Of a DNA stretch of 64,000 bases, positions 11,903 to 22,495 are shown one piece after another (positions within the stretch are counted from its first letter, which is position 1; each line of letters starts with the position of its first letter). A program made the position numbers and the translations under genes. The stretch is from Excoecaria cochinchinensis (taxonomy: Eukaryota > Streptophyta > Magnoliopsida > Malpighiales > Euphorbiaceae). The notes below the pieces were generated by a model. The model saw nothing but the letters and a program-made list of their open reading frames with translations. It had not been told where the DNA came from and did no database searches. The stretch is taken from assembly GCA_947683425.1 (NCBI GenBank), contig CANTUQ010000119.1, positions 5,791,001 through 5,855,000 of the forward strand, written 5' to 3'.

Positions 11903-12052
11903 ACAGTGGTGCCCGACGGGTCATCTCCTTCACCGACGCCCGTCGGTCACCTCACCTACAGATGCCCTCTCTCTTGAGTGAGCGACGGAATGTGTTGGTC
12001 ATTTTGACTGACGCCCGTCGGTCACTTGACAGGCGGCCGTCGCTGGTTCCTG
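11903..12052. repeat. Downstream GCCCGTC palindromic cluster of LTR G
   Basis: Copies of CCGACGCCCGTCGG, GACGCCCGTCGGTCAC and GGCGGCCGTCGC. In LTR coordinates it lies about 0.9-1.1 kb from the start, the same place as the second cluster of LTRs B and F. Confidence 0.7.
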
Positions 12053-13034
12053 TCCCCACGTTTTCAAACATTTTCTATCTTTCTCAAGGCTTTTTGACTT
12101 TATTTATGTTGAGCTTTCATATATTAACTTTTTAACCTTTTGTGAGCATATATTGATTTTCCTAGACTATCCTGAGCTCGAGGGGCGATCTACCATGTTC
12201 GGAGAAGTCCGTCCGGTTTAGTTTTCTAACCTTCTTGGTTATTTCCTTTATTTGTTTATTCATTAATTATTCTATGCACATGAGTATACCCTTTTTGTAT
12301 CTCGCTAAATATGAAAATTGATTAATGTTTTATATTTAATAAAGAGAGGTTTTCATAAACATAAGGACCCAATGTCCCATTTTTATCCCATAAAAATCCT
12401 CACAATAAAAATATCCATTTTTTATAATGATGCATGCGAGGACCAAAGTCCTCAAAATAAGCAATGCCCCGATTTGTGTATGTATCGCACATTTATAAAA
12501 GGGAGTTGTATTCCGCTCCTTGTATTATTGTAATTTATTGCTTTCACTATTTACTTGCTCATTTATTGCTTTCCAAATGTGAATAAGTGCGCCTTTAATC
12601 AATTGCATCATGTGGAGAGAGAGCGAATTAATGATAATTAAAATTTGATCATAAAATAATCAAGATAGAAATAGATGAGAAGTCCCGAACCCAGCTCTGA
12701 TCTTTAGGCTCACAGAGGCGAGAGGTTTACCCTCCAAGAAACCTCTGGTGTCACGAGATTTTGGCATTAATCCTAGGCTCCTTAGGGCGAGAGGTTTACC
12801 CTCCAAGACCCCTTTGGTTGGCCCAAAATGGATGCTAAGCGCAGTCTTAGGCTCTCCGAGGTGAGAGAAACTTTTTCAATATTCTATTGGGTGGCGACTC
12901 CATGAAACCTCCTTGTTGCCCAACATAGACGCACTTGCGATTTATTGCAAGCTGTTAGCGGGCCCTCAATTGCCCGATCGCCCTCAAGCGGGCAGTAAGA
13001 GGGGCGGCCGCGAGGGATCCGGGCGCGCGTCACA

Positions 13035-13039
13035 ATAGT
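13035..13039. repeat. Target-site duplication of G (right), ATAGT
   Basis: Matches 2834-2838 perfectly. LTR D sequence resumes after it. Confidence 0.85.
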
Positions 13040-13513
13040 GGATAAATAAGCATGCTTATAAAGGGTTAGAGTGCAGCTGCTAACATGGCACCGTTTGTGC
13101 CTAGATGAGGAATACCTTGAGTATTCAAATTCTGAGTTAGGTCTCTAAAGGTTTGATACTGTAGACCAGTATCTACAGTACCCGTATCCACCATTAATGG
13201 AATTCAAGCTAATGAATGTTCTGTAGTGTACATGAGATGCAGTAGCGGCTATTATACGTATATGCCTTTACATGAAATACAATTTATATATTTGATGTAC
13301 CCACACATGAATACATGTAAGAGGTAGTGGATTATTATCACTTATCATTTTGATGATGTTTGCATGTGTATGAAATTGTTAGAGCAAGAGATTATATGCA
13401 TGTGAGAATATATGCTTATATATATACGATATTATGTGATTAGCGTGACTATTGATATACGGTGTGTGTTATTTTGTGACTTCAATAGAAGTCCGTTGTT
13501 CTTTTTATCCCCA

Positions 13514-13531
13514 CTAAGCATTATTGCTTAG
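13514..13531 (+). promoter_or_regulatory. Conserved LTR stem-loop, LTR D
   Basis: CTAAGC, loop ATTATT, GCTTAG. It is followed by a pyrimidine stretch and GTGTAGGT, as in LTRs A and H. Confidence 0.5.
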
Positions 13532-13888
13532 CACAGGTGTTTTCTCGTGTAGGTTTGCGGGACCGGAGATAGGGTTTTGAGCATCTGCTGGCCAAAAGAA
13601 GCTTAAGTGGAGTCTTTTGTCTTTTGTAGTCGAATCATTTTGTGTAGAACAATATAGTGTTTTTGTATAAGAGATTATTGTATTTGCAATGTAGTGTACA
13701 TGTACAGAAGAATGATCATGTAATTGAGCAATGATGTTTTGTAATATGTACAGTTTAATATTTATGAATACAAGTGTATCTGGTTTATTGATGTTCTTTT
13801 CCGCTATAATGTATGATTATACGTATTTAGGTGCCTTTGTTTGCTCGTGCTGCTCTGATATCCTCCCAAGGGGTATTGGGGTGTTACA

Positions 13889-14811
13889 TAATATGTGTAA
13901 TTAAGTAATGGGGTAAACATATATGTTTGGTTAATGTATGTCTTGACTATGTTTTCAAATTATAAATACGATTTATTTTATACACCCATTTATATGGAAG
14001 TTTATGTAGATATTTAACATATGTATCTGTTATGATCAATTAATTTATATGTAACTCTATTAAATGCAATTGTTTATGGATGTTGTTGATGACTGTTGTG
14101 AGTGGTCGTCCATATTATGTTTGTTCCCCACTAAACCATTATGCTTAGCATGAGTGTTTTATTTGTGCAAGTATTAGAGTTAGATATGTCGACATTTCTC
14201 ATCTGTCAAGGCCAACGAGTCTGTAGGAATTCTTTATATAAATTCTGTATTGTGTATTGTAAAGTAAATGTATACTTTTATTGAAATAATTAGTTCATGT
14301 ATGTATTATAAGCACTGTGTAAAGAAGCTAGCTTGAAATTTGTAAAGTCATTTTTGAGATATATATATATGTAATTGAAATATGAATTTTTTTGAATGCG
14401 TTAATGGAAATTGTTTGTAACGAAAGAAATTTTATAATTTTGAATGTAATTTTATGGATGTAGCCATGTTTTTTTTAGTTGTCGGATAACATCTTTCACC
14501 TGTCGCAGTAGTTCACTACGTATTGATAAGAAGTATTACATGTATTAAATATAAAAATATAAATCATTAAAATTTAATATCAATATATTAAAAAAATTAC
14601 ATAAACACTCTACAATATCATAAAAAAAGAATTTAATGTTGATTTATCATTGATCACATGACATTAGTGATTAAAGTATAAAATATATTCATATTTATAT
14701 ACAACAAAATTGTAATTTTAATTAAAATGCATAAGTTAGTCTTATGAACCATATATATGTTTATTAAAAAAACCACGTATATATAAAAAGATTACATATA
14801 AGAACCGATTA
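13889..14811. other. Decayed LTR relic and AT-rich DNA
   Basis: No gene seen. At 14090-14180 there is a diverged copy of the chromovirus LTR block: GAGTGGTCGTCCATA, CCACTAAACCATTATGCTTAG, then a GTGCAAGT in place of GTGCAGGT. So an older LTR of the A/D/H type was already here when D arrived. The rest is AT-rich without recognisable features. Confidence 0.5.
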
Positions 14812-15289
14812 ACCGTTAACAACAAATTTTCCAAACATTAAGTTCAAATTCATCAAGACATTAATAATAATTGTTAAAAATTAAAATTTATGTTTAATCT
14901 ATATTCGTGTTCAGGGTATTTCCAATCAAACTAATTAACCATATAAATCAATTTGTACTCAATTTTAACTATTAATTTAAAGATTTTGGCATTTTGTTTT
15001 TAGCCATGTACTGATGTTGCCGTGTGGGAAATAGAAATTGCATAGTTGGAACCGTTAACAACAAATTTTCCAAACATTAAGTTCAAATTCATTAAGACAT
15101 TAATAATAATTGTTAAAAATTAAAATTTATGTCTAATCTATAGTTGCGTTCAGGGTATTTCCAATCAAACTAATTAACCATATAAATCAATTTGTACTCA
15201 ATTTTAACTATTAATTTAAAGATTTTGGCATTTTGTTTTTAGCCATGTACTGATGTTGCCGTGTGGGAAATGGAAATTGCATAGTTGGA
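14812..15289. repeat. Direct tandem duplication, period 239 bp
   Basis: 14812-15050 and 15051-15289 are near-identical adjacent copies, each starting ACCGTTAACAACAAA and ending near GCATAGTTGGA. Only a handful of differences are visible. There is no coding potential. Confidence 0.9.
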
Positions 15290-15941
15290 AATATATTTAT
15301 GAAAACAAGAGGGCATATTGAAATTAGAGAATGCCTATCAGGGGCAAAGCCAATCAAAACATAAGAGAGAACATATTAATTTTGTTCGCAAAATACATTT
15401 GATCATTCCTCAACTAATACGTTTCTTTATTTCAAAAAAAAAAAAAAAACTAATACGTTTCTTGCTATTAAATTTTTAAATTTTTATTTGGTTATATTAT
15501 ATTTTTAAACTTTTATTTTTGTTTACATTAAATTTTAAATTACTAAATTTAAATAAAATAATAATATAATTTTAATATACATTAAATTTTTATACTCTTA
15601 TTTTTTATTAAATACTTATTTAGATGTAACGTGTATTAAATTAAAAATTTTAAAAATGGATGTGAACAAATGAAGTTTATGGATCCAATACTAAAAAAAA
15701 TCCAATTGCATTTTTCTAATTTTGTTCTCTATTTTTTTTTTTTGTTTATTCATTTATTTATAATAATCCATTAATTTCACAATGTGATGCTTTCCCACTC
15801 ATTCTCATCTTCCTCTTCTTTTGTTCTTCTGCTTCTTTTCGCACTTGCATCATCATCTTCACTCCTTTGATCCTTTCAACAGCTAAGCAAACTCGAATAA
15901 TAATGTAACCAAAATACAACTTAATTTGACAAAATTGCCAA
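15290..15941 (+). promoter_or_regulatory. Upstream region and probable 5' UTR of the PIP5K gene
   Basis: AT-rich DNA with a poly-A run near 15434 and a poly-T run near 15731. A possible TATA sequence, TTTATAAT, is at 15757-15764. It is followed by a pyrimidine-rich stretch (about 15782-15870) of the kind found in plant core promoters and leaders. The first ATG of the open frame is at 15942. The transcription start cannot be fixed from sequence alone. Confidence 0.4.
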
Positions 15942-18900
15942 ATGCAACAGACGCTCCTCACAATCTCTGAACCCACCACCATAGCCGCAGTTGCTGACAA
16001 AGAAGACAAGCAAAACGAACTTCTATTCCCACCTCATTTCCAATCTCAGCCCAATTGCCGGCGCGTTACCCCCACCGCCGCCATTGTTGTCTCCGAGAAA
16101 GCACTCCCCAACGGAGACATCTACACGGGGACCTTGTCCGGGAGCGTGCCTCATGGAAAGGGAAAGTACTTATGGTCAGATGGGTGCATGTACTATGGTG
16201 AATGGAAGAGAGGCATAGCCTGTGGGAAGGGAAAATTCTCATGGCCCTCAGGAGCTACATATGAGGGCCAGTTCAAGGACGGCCGTATGAACGGCCACGG
16301 CACCTTCATAGGGGTCGATGGTGACTCCTATAAAGGCCAGTGGCTGTCCGACAAAAAGCACGGCTTTGGTGAGAAATGTTATGCCAATGGTGATGTGTAT
16401 CAAGGCTGGTGGAGGTTCAACTTGCAGGATAGAGAAGGGAAGTACAGATGGAGCAATGGGAATGAATATACAGGCGAGTGGAAGCTTGGGGTTATTCATG
16501 GCAAAGGAGCTTTGGTTTCCTCTAATGGGAACAGATATGAAGGGCAATGGGAGAATGGTGCACCAAAAGGGAAAGGGGTTTTCACTTTTGGTAATGGGCA
16601 TAACAGATACCAGAGAAATAAGAAGGAAGAGGGGAAAAAGAGGTTATCCGTGGATGCCAATTGTTCTAGGATTTGTATATGGGAATTGGATGGTGAGGCT
16701 GGAGATATTACTTGCGATATTGTTGATAATGTGGAAGCTTCAATCATGTCATATAGTAATAAAGATGTTGATCGTAGTAATAGTAATGATAGTAACAATG
16801 GCAGAGAAGCTGAGGCTGTCCAGTGTCTGATTAGTCCTTGTAGCTCTGCTGATGATGATGCTAAGAAGCCAGGGCAAACTATTTCCAAAGGACATAAGAA
16901 CTATGATCTAATGCTTAATCTTCAACTGGGTATCAGGTGTTTCATTGTATAATTGCCTGTTTTGTGTTGGTTAACTCCAAATTTGAGTTAGAATTCATTG
17001 GTTTTATGTATTTTCTGCATAGGTATTCTGTGGGGAAGCATGACTCCCTGATGCGGGAACTAAGGCAAAGCGATTTCGATCCCAAGGAAAAGTTCTGGAC
17101 GAGGTTTCCACCTGAAGGATCAAAATCTACGCCTCCGCATCAATCCGTGGATTTCAAATGGAAGGATTACTGCCCTATGGTATTCAGGTATTGGTTTCTC
17201 TTATTCTAGCTATTTTTTCTCTGTTACTTTTGAAATGAGATGAGATAAAAATGAAGAAAATTTTTTTAGTGCCCAAGAAGCAGAGGCTTGAAAAGATGTC
17301 TAATCTTGTAGTTATGGTGGTGATTGGTTTTGTTTGCTATTTAGACATTTGAGGGAATTGTTTGCAATAGATCCGGTGGATTACATGGTAGCCATTTGTG
17401 GAAACGATGCTCTCAGGGAATTTTCTTCACCGGGAAAGAGTGGAAGCTTCTTTTACCTTACACAAGATGACCGTTTCATGATAAAAACTGTAAAGAAATC
17501 TGAAGTTAAGGTTGGTTATCTAATGACTGATTTGGTTCTATAACTCATGTAACTGTCCCAGCTTCTTGGACGCATACTTTTAACATGCTATTTTACTATC
17601 CAGTTTGTGCATATATGGTGACCACAGAGTGGTAAACTTATTCAGGTTCTCATTAGGATGCTTCCAAATTACTACCAACATGTTTGCCAGTACAAAAACT
17701 CCTTGATAACAAAGTTCTTTGGTGTACATTGCGTGAAACCAGTTGGAGGTCAAAAGGTATGGTAGGGAGAGTAGAATTTTCCAGTCCAATGCCTTATTTG
17801 TCGAGTACTTGCTGCAATCTAATTGTTTTAATGATGCAATGTTATCCAGACCCGCTTCGTTGTAATGGGCAATTTGTTTTGTTCTGAGTACCGGATCCAT
17901 AAGCGCTTTGACCTGAAAGGTTCTTCTCATGGTCGTGCAACTGACAAGGCTGACGGAGAAATTGACGAGACAACTACGCTTAAAGACCTTGATCTTAATT
18001 TTGTGTTCCATCTTGAACGATCATGGTATCAAGAACTTATCAGGTAAATTTCACAAAAATACTTATATATCTCTTGAATTTAGTGTACTCTTCTCTTTCA
18101 TTCTGTTTGTTCTCTAGTGAGGCACCAAATTTTATTGCTCATGTAACTGTCACATCATATCTTATGTTCTCAGGCAAATCTACAGAGACTGTGAGTTCTT
18201 GGAAGCTGAGGGTATTATGGATTATAGTCTTTTGATTGGCCTTCATTTCCGTGATGATTACTTGAGTGATGAGATGAAGATGTCACATAATGACATCCAT
18301 TTTGGTATATTGCCTTTCTCCAGTTTGATAATTATTAAATTCAGATTTCAGACAGAATCTGGAGTTATTTTTGTAGCATAAGCTAAAGCCCTATTATGTG
18401 CTTTTATCAGAAAAAGGAAGTAAACATCATGATAAAACCTCCATGCGAGGATATCACTTGCTGCCAGATATGGATTGGGTTATGGAAGGCAGGTGTGTGT
18501 TCTTTTCTGTAGTCAAAACTGATTCTCCTCCTCCTTTTTTTTCCTTTTGTTTTAATTAATTTGTTAATTCTCTGGTCATAAATGCCATAGATCTATTAAT
18601 GAATAGTCTTTTCTAGTTAGATTTTCACTTGCCTTAACTTTCCATGAAGAATATGTTTTGTTCATTTTTCTTTTCCCTTTCAATTGATTGTATAGACATA
18701 TTCTTGCTTTCTTCATACCTAGTCCAATCAGGAACTAAGTATTATGCTTGAGGAATGAATATGTGAAGTAGTGGCATGATACTATGGTTGAAAAGTGAAT
18801 GGAGTCAGCCTTGCAGATGATTGTTGCAAGATTTCTCTTCTAATAATTAAAGACTACTTATCATGCACACTAGTTTTGGAGTCTGAAATTGTGCTGATTT

Positions 18901-20107
18901 ATGCTTGCTATGTCTTAAAAGTTAGAAAATCCTTTTTTCACGTTATGCTTTTGTTTCCATGAAAAGACTAAATGTTGGGCCATTCAAGTGACCTCTTCTT
19001 TTACTGCTATGCATGTGACACAATGTTTATTTTTAGTTTGCTAATGGACTGAGAACTTAATTTTTAAAAAGCAAAAGAGAATAATTTTCCTCTTGATATC
19101 CATTTCTCAGTTGCATATACCAAAGACGATATAGGTGTAGCTTATAAATTAGCAAACCTATGATTATCAGCTTTTCTTTTTTAAAATTTGACCTTTTCCA
19201 GCTTTCCAAGTGTATTTAATGATTTCTTCTTTCGGTCTTTGGTTGTTGGAATGACTCAAAATGACAAGCTGTCATGCTGAAATTTATGGCATTTTGAATA
19301 CAATAAGTGCAGGCGGGGTCTTGTTGTCTTCTAGATGGATACTATGCTTTGTTTAATCACATTTTCATCCATATGAAACAATAAAGATTAGAGTATGTTG
19401 TCATTGACGATTGAAGTACTAACAGATTTTAATTGGTAACAATGATATCAGATTATTACATGCAAATGGCTGGTTGCAAATAACTGAGGGAATAATGACT
19501 TTGAAGCAGCAGATACTTTTTTATTTTTTTCAAATGTAATACTATGTTTCTTAAAATAGTTGCACACATCAAGTGAAAAAAATGTAGCACCATGCTTTCT
19601 GCTTTGAGGGGCGTTTTCCTGATGATTATTTGTAAAATTAACTAAAATTAGATAAAATACAACTAAAACATAAAGAAAAATATAACTAAAACATAATATT
19701 CATTTTCATATTATTTATTTTTTCAGGATGTTGTTCTTAACGAAATGACATGTTAAATTCAAAATTTTTCCAACTTTGTCTTTCATTGATATGCCAGGGG
19801 CCCATTTATCCGGTTGGGAGCAAATATGCCTGCAAGAGCAGAGCGTGTGAAGAGGATCAAGTTGGATCAATACACAGGTGGTGGAAACATCTATTTAACA
19901 CCTTCACATGGCAGTGGTGAGATCTTTAACATAGTTCTTTACTTTGGCATCATTGACATACTCCAAGATTATGATATCAGCAAAAAGCTAGAACATGCAT
20001 ACAAGTCATTGCAAGTGGATGCCACTTCCATATCTGCAGTTGATCCGAAGCTATACTCGAAAAGGTTCCGAGATTTTATCCACAGAATCTTTGTCGAGGA
20101 CAAGTGA
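15942..20107 (+). CDS. PIP5K: Phosphatidylinositol-4-phosphate 5-kinase with MORN repeats (8 coding exons, 717 aa)
   Basis: Phosphorylates PtdIns4P to PtdIns(4,5)P2 at the plasma membrane. Coding exons: 15942-16936, 17023-17187, 17345-17510, 17646-17756, 17850-18043, 18174-18304, 18411-18492, 19798-20107; all junctions are GT-AG and the sum is 2154 bases with an open frame. Residues 61-221 form seven 23-residue MORN repeats (YxGxWxxGxxxGxG). A further repeat found in many family members seems lost (NGHNRYQRNKK). A linker with RICIWELDGEAGDITCDI leads to the lipid kinase domain from about 315 to the end. Visible kinase motifs: GKSGS 417-421, IKT with Lys434, DLKGS 500-504, MDYSLL 559-564, IID with Asp668, and the C-terminal YSKRFRDFI. 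Nothing is missing, so the gene looks functional. The N-terminus is short for the plant type-B subfamily. Which paralogue it is cannot be said. Intron 7 (18493-19797) is long. Confidence 0.95.
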
Positions 20108-21000
20108 TGAGTAGGAAAAGAAAAATGAAAAATCAGACAGTATAACATCCAGCAACTATAATCTGAGAGACATGGATAACAGCAGAAAGCAATGTGCAGG
20201 TTATGCTGAGTCTTTTTTATCGGCGATGAATGACCATGCCCCAAAGGTTCGGAAGGTTGATGATGCGTGGATAATATTAAAAGGTTTTATATGGCAAAAT
20301 ATTTACGGCACAGTGATTAAGGAATTAAGCTTGTGCATTAGAATTTTGCAGGTAAATGACAAGGTAATCCAGCAATTTGTAATGATTTGTTGTGTGAGCT
20401 TACAGTAGCGGAAACATGAGGAAGCAGAGTTCAAAATTGGGACGGATTGGAATACAAAATGTACAGTAAAAAATTTGGATTGAAATTTCAGCAGAGTAAT
20501 GAAATTTTCAAAATTTGAACAATTTGGTTTTGAGCGAAGAAGCAAAAAGAGAAACAATGGTCCTTCCTTTTTCACACATTCATTCGATCAAAATAGCATG
20601 TTTGCTTGTTTCCCACTGAGCCAAAGCCATGAAAAGAAGAGAAAAGCACAAAGAAAGATTCGAGTGTTTATTTGGCTTATGTTCTTTATTTTGTGTCTTT
20701 ATTGAATTCAAGGGTTGAAAAGTAAAACAACAGACTAATTGTATGTCCCTTTATGCATCTTTTTGAACAAGACCATGAAGCTAACGGTACAGTGATAAAA
20801 GCAATCGGATTGATTGGGACAAACCATGGCCAATATTACACTGCAATTTGCCACGTCAACTTAATGATATTTGTTATCACTTTTTATTATACCAGGCTAG
20901 CTTAAGTCTTGACAAATACAGTGCTAGCCACATTGGCTTCTTGGATTATCACAGACTGCAACTCAAGATACCGATGCGACACAATAAAGTTGTTTTCTTA

Positions 21001-21031
<31 letters not shown>

Positions 21032-21129
21032 TATATAGAGTATGTTTATTCATTTTACAAGTTAGACAATATGCAACATATATTTGATATTTAAAATACA
21101 AGCATTATTAAATTGAAAAATGGTCATTG
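20108..21129 (+). other. PIP5K 3' UTR and downstream spacer
   Basis: No further gene is seen. The first few hundred bases probably form the 3' UTR, but no polyadenylation site can be fixed. An AT/AC dinucleotide tract lies at about 20999-21040. The spacer ends abruptly at about 21130, where element B sequence starts. Confidence 0.45.
20999..21040. repeat. (AT)n(AC)n microsatellite
   Basis: Alternating AT dinucleotides run into ACACACAC and then ATATAT. Confidence 0.9.
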
Positions 21130-22116
21130 ATTGGTTCCGCAAGGCTTTATATTTTCTATGGAACCACTGATCGAGGCACTGGACAGATTTTCCGATGTCC
21201 CAACCTACCAAGTAAGCATTATTTTCTTATTTTCATGGTAAGATTTCTGGCTATGAGCTCAGCAGATTTGGTTGGTGATCCCTGTCTATTTGGAATTCTG
21301 GATGGTTTTCATCGTGGGCTGACCCCCTTCCCCTTCATTCTGGCCGAGACTATCCTAGGCTTGGATTCGGTCCGCTCTGGATCTTCTTCTACGTTCGCCG
21401 GGATTCCTTTCTTACTTCAGGTATGTCATTGTTTTAAAAGTAGTGTGTCCCTTGTGGATTTTCGCACTAGCTTTTCTTAGCGGGAACTGCCCCCTTTCGG
21501 GTTTTCACACAACCCTTTGCCTAATTTTTGCCTGAAGTAAATCCTACTTACCCCAGCAGCTTTTTTTTTTGTTTTTTTTATTTTTTTTCAGATTTGGCTG
21601 TAAGAGAATCTGAAAATGTTATCAGAGCCACCTCCCCGAGTCATTGCACAATACTCGCTGAGGCACTTTCTCCCGCGCCAACGACTGTATACACTTTTAT
21701 CTCCTGATGAGGGCATCGCCAGATTTGGCAAGATATCAAACGACGAAATTCGCTTTATGGCTGCTTGGCTTCCTCTCCCACATGCAGTCATTGACGGGTC
21801 TTCGGGGTGTGTTCCCCTCTGTGGGCTTCGTCAGGCCACTTTCTATATTACGGCCCGGTGCACTCGTCAGCTTGGGATGACCCAAGACATGGTGAGAGTC
21901 CCATTGTCTTTCCGGGGAGGAACCTTTTCCATCGCCTTTGCCTCCCGCTACCATGAGCTATGGAACCGGCTTCCTGTGAAGACAGTTATACCCCGATTTG
22001 GAGTTCATTCCACGGCTTCAACTAACGAGTACAAGCGATGGGTTGTTAGTTCAGCTTCTGATAATAGGACACGAGGGCTTAAGCATCTGGCTGGCGAGAG
22101 TGGCGGTAGTGCTTAG
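21130..22116 (+). pseudogene. Antisense accessory gene of element B, DUF7745/plant-mobile-domain-like (3' part, broken)
   Basis: Opposite in direction to the pol of B. The retained part aligns with the copy in F from about 50308. First exon part to 21420 (motifs LFGILDGFHRG, FILAETILGLDS), intron 21421-21591 with GTATGT donor and a poly-T/CAG acceptor, second exon 21592-22116 (motifs VPLCGLRQATFYI, RCTRQLGM, SRYHELWNRL). The second exon of B has a TAA early, at the place where F has CAA, but is otherwise open to the stop. The resemblance to DUF7745/PMD proteins, which are common in plant retroelements, is from memory and should be checked. Role unknown. Confidence 0.6.
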
Positions 22117-22495
22117 CTTAGATTAAATATGTATATCTTTTAAATGTTATTCCTTTCAAAACAGAACTAAAGAATGATGAAAATGAAAAGAACAATCCTC
22201 ATTTTATTTCACAGAATTGTGTACCTTTCCATAAAATTTCTATATACATGATCAGTATTTGCTATGGATTCAACTATGCAAACTACATTAATACATGAAA
22301 CCGAATTTTACAAGCATCAGAACTCCTGTTACCAATCGGCCCTCTCGGGTTTTCTCGATTGGACATTTTCTCTCATGCCTCTAATTTTTGCACAGGATAC
22401 CTTTTTCGGTTTTCACCCTGTCGAGGCGCCCAATTTTAGCAAGGCCGCCTTTTTTCGATTTTCAACCCGCGGGGCATTTTATTCTCTTATTGTCT
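22117..22495 (-). other. Spacer between pol and antisense gene of element B
   Basis: Noncoding. It lies downstream of the pol stop on one strand and of the accessory gene stop on the other, so it would be the shared 3' end of two converging transcripts. Near-identical sequence occurs in F at 51312-51702. Confidence 0.6.

Larger units (their letters stand above)
2839..13034 (+). mobile_element. Solo LTR G (Tat-type), interrupted by element A
   Basis: The start, TGTGAGCACCGTGTCCCGG, aligns with the LTR start of F (minus strand at 45384). The end, GCGCGCGTCACA, matches the LTR ends of B, C and E. Removing A and its duplication leaves about 2051 bp. A perfect ATAGT duplication flanks it and no internal region is present, so this is a solo LTR formed by LTR-LTR recombination. 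The 3' part (12660-13034) carries the AAGTCCCGAACC-type block and the repeated GAGGCGAGAG motif common to the Tat-type LTRs in this window. Confidence 0.85.
1498..13888 (+). mobile_element. 3' LTR of chromovirus-like element D, split by element G
   Basis: The LTR begins TGTAACAATCC directly after a polypurine tract and ends GGGGTGTTACA at 13888. The inserted G (2839-13034 plus its 5-bp duplication) separates two parts, 1498-2838 and 13040-13888, which join into an LTR of about 2190 bp. The right part shares blocks with the LTRs of A and H, including a GTGGATA...AGGCATG-type block, an AGCTGC motif and the CTAAGC/GCTTAG hairpin. This places D in the same lineage. No primer-binding site follows 13888, so it is a 3' LTR or a remnant of one. 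Confidence 0.7.

Noticed and set aside
16248..16888. Minus-strand and alternative frames over the kinase first exon
   Set aside because: Shadows of the MORN-repeat coding sequence.
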